64,000 nt of DNA from Oscheius dolichura (Eukaryota > Nematoda > Chromadorea > Rhabditida > Rhabditidae): assembly GCA_932521035.1 (NCBI GenBank), contig OW051496.1, positions 2,356,001 through 2,420,000 on the forward strand, in the 5' to 3' direction. Shown piece after piece: positions 57,706-64,000 of this stretch. Each line of letters starts with the position of its first letter. The stretch's first letter is position 1. Under the pieces are notes generated by a model. It was not told the origin of the DNA. It did no database searches and saw only the letters and a program-made list of their open reading frames with translations. A program made the position numbers and the translations under genes.

Positions 57706-60474
57706 ATGCCAAAACGACCGTGGCAACCGGTACTATATGTCTAATCTTTTTAGAATTAAACTTTTTAAAGGAAAACCCTCATTCTGAAAGTATCCTCTTC
57801 TGTAAGTTCGGCGATTTTAAGAATTTGACGACTTTGCCCGGAGCTGGGAGCGGAGGATTCCTTTATAAAGGAGAACACGAAGCTATCGGGTCGTTTCTAG
57901 AGAGGAAAAAGAAAGAAAGAAGACGATTTTAGGCAAGTGGTAGTGAAACAATTTCCTTTAACGAACCTTGGTAAATACAAACACGAGATTGAAATTCTTA
58001 TAAAAGTAAGGGTGTCTTGCTTTTCTACGAAATTTCCTACTAATTCAGCATGCAAGACATCCGAATATTGTTCAGTTGTTCGGAATACTTGAGAACAATT
58101 TCGACAATACAAGCTACGGTGGCTATGTGATGGAATACGTAGAAGGAGGCAGTCTTCACGACGGTTCCTGCTTTTTTTGTAAATTTACTGGGTTTAGTTA
58201 TTCATCAACGAGTTAGCCACTATGATATGCCACAAATTAGCTCGTGGGTTAAGCAGATTTGCCGGGGTCTACAGTGTTTGCACAGACAACAAATAATTCA
58301 TAAAGATATCAAGCCGCAAAAGTACGTGAGACTCTTTTTTATGGGTTAGTAATATTTGCAGCATCCTCTTAGCAGGAGATAAGGTGAAACTGGCAGACTT
58401 CGGGATATCCCGAATCGCTGATACCAGCATGACTGCCGGGTAAGTGGAAGAAAGCAGCCTTTTCCTGGATGCTTCCTGTTGTCTTTGTTCTATTCTTTGT
58501 TCTGTTCTAGTGAATATTTTGTTTCAGGAATGGAACATACCGTTATATGGCCCCTGAAGTGATTATTTCAAGGAATTATGGTCCAGCAGCCGATATCTAC
58601 TCTCTTGCTATTACAATTTGGGAAATATTTCATAGAAAGTAATTCCCTTGGTTTTCTAATGTATTTTTCTAACAGAATTCCGTACTGTGAATTAGGAGAT
58701 GTCACTGAGTATGCCCTTTTGAGTGAAATTGACAAAAACGGAACTCGTCCAACTATCGATCCTCATAAAATTGATGAAGACGCGGCAGAACTCATAAAAA
58801 GGTTTGCTTTTCGCAGTCAATCAAGAAGTCCGGCCCATGTCTACCTCTTCTTGGGATTTATACCATCTTCAGATGCTGGCAAAGAAGCAGCTCGGAAAGG
58901 CCGTCCATCAGAGAAATTATTGAGCATTTTGGTTCGGAGTGCAACAGTTTAACTCCCTACAATTGTTTGCAAGATACTGAGCCTTTCTCTAAAAAATCTA
59001 AAGGAAAGATCATGTTCGAATCGGAACAGCTTGACGACGGAAACGCTTTATCTCAAGGTGAATATAGGCGGTGGGTAGGGTGTTATCCATACGGGAGAAT
59101 ATCTGAAACTCATACGGTATGAAACTCATCTTTTTCTAATCGTCTTCATTTTCAGCTTTTGGTTCTGGGAGCAGGATGGGGTGATGAGGATATGATAGTC
59201 TTGGATCGTACCAGTAACGAATGGAAGTGGTTGGTGGGCGCAATTTCAACTGGCCATGAAGGCGCAGTCAGTTTGAATGACGCGACCTACATACTTTATC
59301 GTGGAGGAAGCCTTAAAAAGATAGATAAATTGAATCAGTGGATGGATCTGGCCACGATGAATGTTAAACGCCACTGTTGTAGAAATAGCATTGTGAAATG
59401 CAATGGATCAATTTGGGTGTTAGGAGGAATTGGGGATGAAGATGGAACCTCTCTAACAAGTGTTGAACGATACGATCTAGAAGAGAACAAGTGGATTGAA
59501 ATGACGTAAGTCTAGCTTTCTGTGTAATCCAACATGGGGATACATAAGGAAGTGCCATTTGTTTGACGTGAAATGGCGTAAAATGGCCTTGCCTCTATGT
59601 CTTCACTATTTTTCGACCATTTTTGGAGATGAAATAAAAAGTGCTGGATAGCTTTTCATAACGAATCTAACACACTGTGATTGAGCTTAATAGTTCGGAC
59701 GGAAAATCCAGGAGCCCCATAAATGTAAATCGATAAAAACACTGCACAGTTGCGCGACTACTGAATTTTCTATAAAGGATACTGAGCTCCAATAAAGTGT
59801 GTTACATTCGCCATGAAAAACTCTCTAAAATGATCTTTAAATCTCCAAAATGACCAAAAAATAACAGAGATATAGAGGGCAACACTATTTTACGCCTTTT
59901 TAAAAAAAAATGGAGCGCCATGGCAGGCAAGTTTATCTTCCAATTCTTCAGCAACATGAAATATGGTCGATATAATGCAGCCGCAGCAAGTTATCACCGG
60001 AAAATAGTAATCTGTGGCGGAACCAACAAAGCAAGAGAACTTTTGGACAGTGTGGAATGCTTTGACACTGAGAGTGGGGTGTGGTCTGAGTTGAGCCGTA
60101 TGATAGAGCCTCTTTGTTCTCACTCTCTCGTATTCTACAAAGACATGCTGATTTTAATGGGAGGAATGGGAGGAGACAACAGCGTCTCACAACCATATGT
60201 GTATTCGTTATACCTTCCAGAAGATCTTGGACATTGGTTTGTGTTGCCACCAATGAAATACCGGCGCCATCATTTTGGTGCAATCGTCTTTGGAAATGAT
60301 ATCTATGCTATTGGTGGGCACGGTCAGTATATAGAGCATCTCACTCAAGTTGAAATATTCGATGGAACCAGCTGGCGAAATGGCCCCATTCTACCCTTCG
60401 ATAACAGTGCTCATTCAACAGTTCTTATTGTTCCTAAATATTTGTACCGTACACTGGAAGGTGAACGTTTCTGA
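57706..60474 (+). CDS. Protein kinase-kelch fusion protein, complete
   Basis: The 5' end is the weak point: a candidate ATG at 57706 follows TTCTCCTAAG, but the frame into the glycine-loop exon (ending 57889, FGDFKNLTTLPGAGSGGF) is not settled. Then exons from 57933 give QVVVKQF, HARHPNIVQLFG, HKDIKPQN (Arg of HRD changed to Lys), ADFGISR, RYMAPEV, DIYSLAITIWE and CWQRSSSERP, a 60-residue linker ending ETHT, and the phase-0 intron. The kelch exons are 59156-59505 and 59952-60474 (KCNGSIWVLGGIG, SVERYDLEENKW, SVECFDTESGVW, VEIFDGTSW). Catalytic residues are otherwise present, so it is probably an active kinase with a binding propeller. The intron between kelch exons is 446 bases and unusually long. 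Confidence 0.85.
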
Positions 60475-60632
60475 ATGCACGTGAGCATTCGTCAACATGC
60501 CTCGTGCATTCGTTAACGTACTCTCTTCTTTTGCATTACCACGGACTTTTGCTCGTTCCTTATCAACTACAAACTTGTAACTACCCACAAATACCCTCAG
60601 AAATCGCTTGAAAATTTAAATAAACTATTGAA

Positions 60633-60906
60633 CCTTGCGTCGATGAAACTGAAAAATCTAGACATTTTCATAGTTTTCTGATACTTGCAAAAGATCCAAC
60701 ATGGTCAACTCCATTCCGCATAATTCTTTGGGCTTACGTCTATGTCTGGTTGCAAAGAAAAGCTATTTATTCAACCTTTTTATATCAAAGACCTCACGTC
60801 GTATCTCCAAAGAATTATGCGGAATAGACCTCATTCTTCTGGATATTTTAAGCATAAAAATACCAGAAAATAATGAGGTGCCCATATAGTTTTCATCGAC
60901 GCAAGG
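60633..60906. repeat. Palindromic MITE
   Basis: CCTTGCGTCGATGAAA at the left pairs with TTTCATCGACGCAAGG at the right. Inside, ATTCCGCATAATTCTTTGG near 60714 pairs with its complement near 60810. Non-coding. It lies just downstream of the fusion gene. Confidence 0.8.
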
Positions 60907-61429
60907 TATTTCTTGCATATTTTTGACCGGCGCGATGTTTACAAGCCCGTAATGTGCGTAACCAAAATTCGTCTGCGATTTTCAAGAATCTTTCTTTCGT
61001 GATGCTGACATACGATCTGTCTGATTTTTACTACAATGTACTAATCACATTGAGAAAAGCATTTTGACACCAAAGCCGACATGTATCTCGTCAAAAATCT
61101 TATTTTGCTCTCAAAAGGGGATTTCCAGAATAAAATTCGCTGATAATTCATATCTTCTCAATTCGGGGTTATTTTACGTTTTTCTCTTTTATTTTGTAGT
61201 AATTTGGGGTCGATAAAGCCGAATAACATATCCAAAACACATGAAAATGAGTAGAAACGTATATATTAAAAACTGACATGTCGGCGCTGCGGGACCATTT
61301 TAGCCATTTTAGACCTTTGACTTGCCCGCATCGGCGAGCTGTGACCACTAAATAGAGGAAGTACGGTATTAGGGTAGGTCCTAAATACGTAGAATCGCTC
61401 ATAACTTTTGACTGGAGAGGGCTACGGCC

Positions 61430-61750
61430 AAACGGATTGCTGCCCCGTGTAGCTTTCACCGAGAGCTGCTCAGAGGCACCTTCATCTTTGCGAAAAGTTT
61501 ATTTGCCGAGTTTGGGCGAGGGCTTGAAGTTCACGCCGAAACTCATTCTGGGGTTTTCGGCCACAAGACGGCCACCTCCAAATTTGCGATGTATTGGGGG
61601 GAAGCATAACTTTTTGCGCTCTTTCTAACGGTGCTCTCCGTTTTTCCGGAAATGGGTTCCGTCGCGAGATCGCCAAGGCGCAGCAGGTAGGTGGCGCGAC
61701 ATGGATAGAGAGGCCACGGGTTCGGATCCGCTCGGCGAAACTCTCTTTTG
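61430..61750 (+). repeat. tRNA-derived SINE-like repeat
   Basis: AAGGCGCAGCAGGTAGG (A-box-like) and CACGGGTTCGGATCC (B box) lie near 61676 and 61718. The whole block is an inverted copy of 55150-55510. Frames read within it are not genes. Confidence 0.65.
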
Positions 61751-61874
61751 CATTTTATCTTTCTGTTCTATTAGCATTACCCGTGTCAAAAATACCCTAT
61801 AAGCACTTTAGAGCTGTCAAAAAACTTAGATTTTCTGTATATGTGCTGAAATTCTACGTTAAAATTCATTTCAA

Positions 61875-62290
61875 AAAAAGTGAGTTTTGTCATTTTCATT
61901 ACGGCTCGAGGGTTCGATCCCGCTCGGCGTCGATCTTTTATACTTTCTTTTGCTTTTTTCTTTTTTGCAGGAAACACCTTCTTTTGCAAAGATGAAGCAA
62001 TATCAACAAAAAGAAAAAAAGAAAAAGAGAGTTTCACCGAGAGGATCCGAACCCGTGGCCTCTCTATTCTGTTTTGCAGAAACCCACTGCGCCATTTGGC
62101 CAATTTTTAGAAAATGAAGGTTTTCCATAGAAAATAAAAGTTTGATAGATGATTTTGATCAACTCTACGAGCCCGATCGAACGGCGTATTCAGTTTTTTT
62201 CGGAAGTGGCCGGAAACATAGCGCACCAGCAAAAATGGCAAAACCCACTTTTTTCAAAATGGCCGGTAAATTTCGCAATTACATGGAATT
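61875..62290. repeat. Foldback element with tRNA-like segments, beside inverted duplication
   Basis: It corresponds to 11450-11955 on the other arm. It contains GAGGGTTCGATCCCGC (plus) and, on minus, ATGGCGCAGTGGGTTTC with GGGTTCGGATCC, i.e. A and B boxes. Relative to the left arm about 125 bases are present here that are absent there. Confidence 0.65.
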
Positions 62291-63690
62291 TTTTTCTAGT
62301 TTATTTTATCAGATCGGCCACTCCGAGATCTACCTAGGAAGTGCTCATGTGTACTGTAAAACGGTCTCTATCAAAAGTTATGAGGTCATTGACAGGACTT
62401 ATCCATCACCCTACTATATAAAATTCCGTTACAAATAAATTTCACGGTACAAACCACACAAAAATTATTGCGACAACGCTTTAGATAAGGATCAAAAAAC
62501 ACAAAACACCACATTTTCAACAATTTTTGAAATGAATCCTCTTGAATAGGAATACTTTAAATGGAGGGAAAGATTTATTTGTTTAATAGGGGATTACTCT
62601 GGGAAATTAGAAAGGATAGCAGCCAAATGGCGGGGAATAACAATTGAAGACATATTAAAGCACCGATTGGGAAGAAAAGGACCCTCACTCCAGCTTTTTC
62701 CATTAAATATTTCAGTGTTATCGAGAGATTTGCTTATTATATGATATCCTCCAAATACACATCCTCCAATTACAAAAATCTCATTGTCAAGGACTGCTAC
62801 AGAAAAGTAACATCGAGGTTGTTCCATTGGCGGCAGTTGTTTCCATGTTCCTTTTCCTTCTAGATTACTCACTTCCAGTACAGTATTGACTGTTGTCTTT
62901 CTATCAATAGCACCTCCCATTAAAATGAGATTATTTCCATAAGAAACGAGAGAATGATCAGAAAGAGGTGTGGGCATATCATTCAGCTCCGTCCAGACAC
63001 CACTCTCCGGGTCGAAACATTCCACACTCCTCAATTCACTGTCTTTGTAATAACTCGATCTATCACCCTCTCCACCATAGACAATGAATTTGCCATTATG
63101 AACTGCTGCAGCTGCACTATATCGCGAATATTTCATGTCCCTAAAATATTGATTAGCCCTGATTGAGCCTTGTATCAGATGTTGTATCATCTCGTTTGAG
63201 AGACGAAGCGGCCGTTGGAAACCGAGCAGAAGAGAAAAAAGGGGAAAAGTATTCAACTCACGGCATTTTAATCCATTTGTTCTCCTTCGGATCATATCGT
63301 TCCACACTTTTTAACTGTTCATCGTTGTCATTCCATCCTCCAAACACCCAGATGGATCCATTCCATTCCACTCTGCTATTTGTAATACCCCGTCGTCCCT
63401 CATTCATATCTGCCAATCGTATCCATTCCAATGTTTTGTTATCCAATTTGTATAATTTTTTCTCCATCGAACCACCGAATATATAGATATCTCCATCCAG
63501 ATATACTGCACCTCCGGTACCAAGTCTTTCCGGTAATTTCAACGGCAATTTGATCCATCTGTCTTGTTTCAAAATGACAATTTCATCACTCCTATTACCA
63601 TCTTGTTCTCCTCCAAGGACTAGAATCTAAAAGAATGTTAATTATTCTATTCCCCAATTCCCCACCGTTCCCTTATCCACTTGTCCTGGG
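62250..63690. repeat. Right arm of the large inverted duplication
   Basis: Matches 9995-11490 in reverse, covering a kelch gene and about 350 bases beyond its 3' end. Differences are scattered single bases and a few small insertions in the coding part (for example an extra segment near 62740). Confidence 0.85.
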
Positions 63691-63767
63691 ATCAATTGTC
63701 TTTTTTCTTCCAAAAGAACGGGTCTCGCCTGGATTGTAAGATGATCTTCATTTTGTTTCCCTTCCAT
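62594..63767 (-). CDS. Kelch-repeat protein, kelch-only, paralogue of 9940-11124
   Basis: First exon starts at 63767 on minus (MEGKQNEDHLTIQARPVLL ... DKGT), with an acceptor-like TTTTCAG upstream. The second exon 63629 to about 63266 begins ILVLGGEQDG, and the third (about 63137-62594) begins DMKYSRYSAAAAVHNGKF. Six blades are complete (EWNGSIWVFGGWN, SVERYDPKENKW, SVECFDPESGVW, EIFNGKSW) and no frameshift is seen. The head differs from the left copy although the last 13 residues before the intron are the same, showing that heads are exchanged at this intron. Function probably substrate or partner binding. Confidence 0.87.
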
Positions 63768-63799
63768 CCTTCCAACTAAACATTAGTAACACTGAAAAG

Positions 63800-64000
63800 T
63801 ATTAGATCTGGCTGACTTTTGTGAGAAATCTCTGCGATGCCCTCTTGTAAAGCCGTTATAGCATCGGAAACTGAAATTTCTCTCGAGTTCTAAAAGGTTT
63901 CAATGATTTCTCACCCCCTTGTTGCTTGTCGGATACTTCTTCCAATCTCCCTGAAAAGTCATTTCGTATGCAACTCAAGTCACCTTCTGTTTCCCGTCGA
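63800..64000 (-). CDS. Partial exons of a gene running off the window edge, or upstream exons of the kelch gene
   Basis: On minus, a TTTTAG acceptor near 63890 opens EISVSDAITALQEGIAEISH and continues to about 63800. A preceding short block with LEEVSDKQQG ends at a donor GTGAGA near 63915. Both read helical, charged peptide. Whether they splice into the kelch gene at 63767 or end before it cannot be decided here. Confidence 0.3.

Overview
This window looks like a eukaryotic, most likely nematode, accessory region. The evidence is multi-exon genes with very short introns (about 40-60 bases), strong TTTTAG/TTTCAG acceptors, acceptor-like TTTCAG sites just before start codons (as expected for spliced-leader addition), a secreted C-type lectin with a threonine-rich linker, and DNA transposons of MULE, hAT and TTAA type. 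The nematode call is inference; no rRNA, mitochondrial or clear housekeeping gene confirms it.

The dominant content is one expanded, rearranging gene family built from two modules: a serine/threonine-type protein kinase domain and a six-blade kelch propeller. The kelch half always begins at a phase-0 intron and is split 3+3 blades by a second intron after the third blade. Complete or nearly complete kinase-kelch fusions lie at 1011-3879 (+), 15892-18010 (+), 49946-51955 (+, N-lobe lost) and 57706-60474 (+), and a disrupted one at 18106-20125 (-). Kelch-only genes with short heads lie at 9940-11124 (+) and 62594-63767 (-). A kelch gene with a coiled-coil head is at 46684-48088 (+). Kinase-only forms are at 28299-29773 (+) and 27161-27609 (-, truncated). 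Two long genes encode two kinase domains in tandem, at 29905-36687 and 42564-45605. Relics are at 15357-15484, 20718-21480, 24180-24645, 46001-46387 and 55659-56145. Several kinase copies have lost catalytic residues, so kinases and pseudokinases are mixed.

Other genes: a complete secreted C-type lectin (21673-23112), a second probable lectin on the minus strand (6707-7665), a two-transmembrane glycoprotein-like gene (25349-27046), a MULE transposase gene (36948-39110), and several unrecognised small genes (8205-8456, 12059-12490, 12579-14457, 28018-28278, 53179-53918, 54013-54258).

Repeats shape the region. A large inverted duplication places near-identical kelch genes at both ends (about 9995-11490 and 62250-63690). 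There are TTAA-flanked MITEs, a hAT-like element nested inside another hAT-like element in an intron of the double-kinase gene, foldback elements whose arms carry tRNA-like A and B boxes, tRNA-derived SINEs, a GC-rich 21-base minisatellite, and many short palindromic MITEs. Most long introns of the kinase genes are long because of these insertions.
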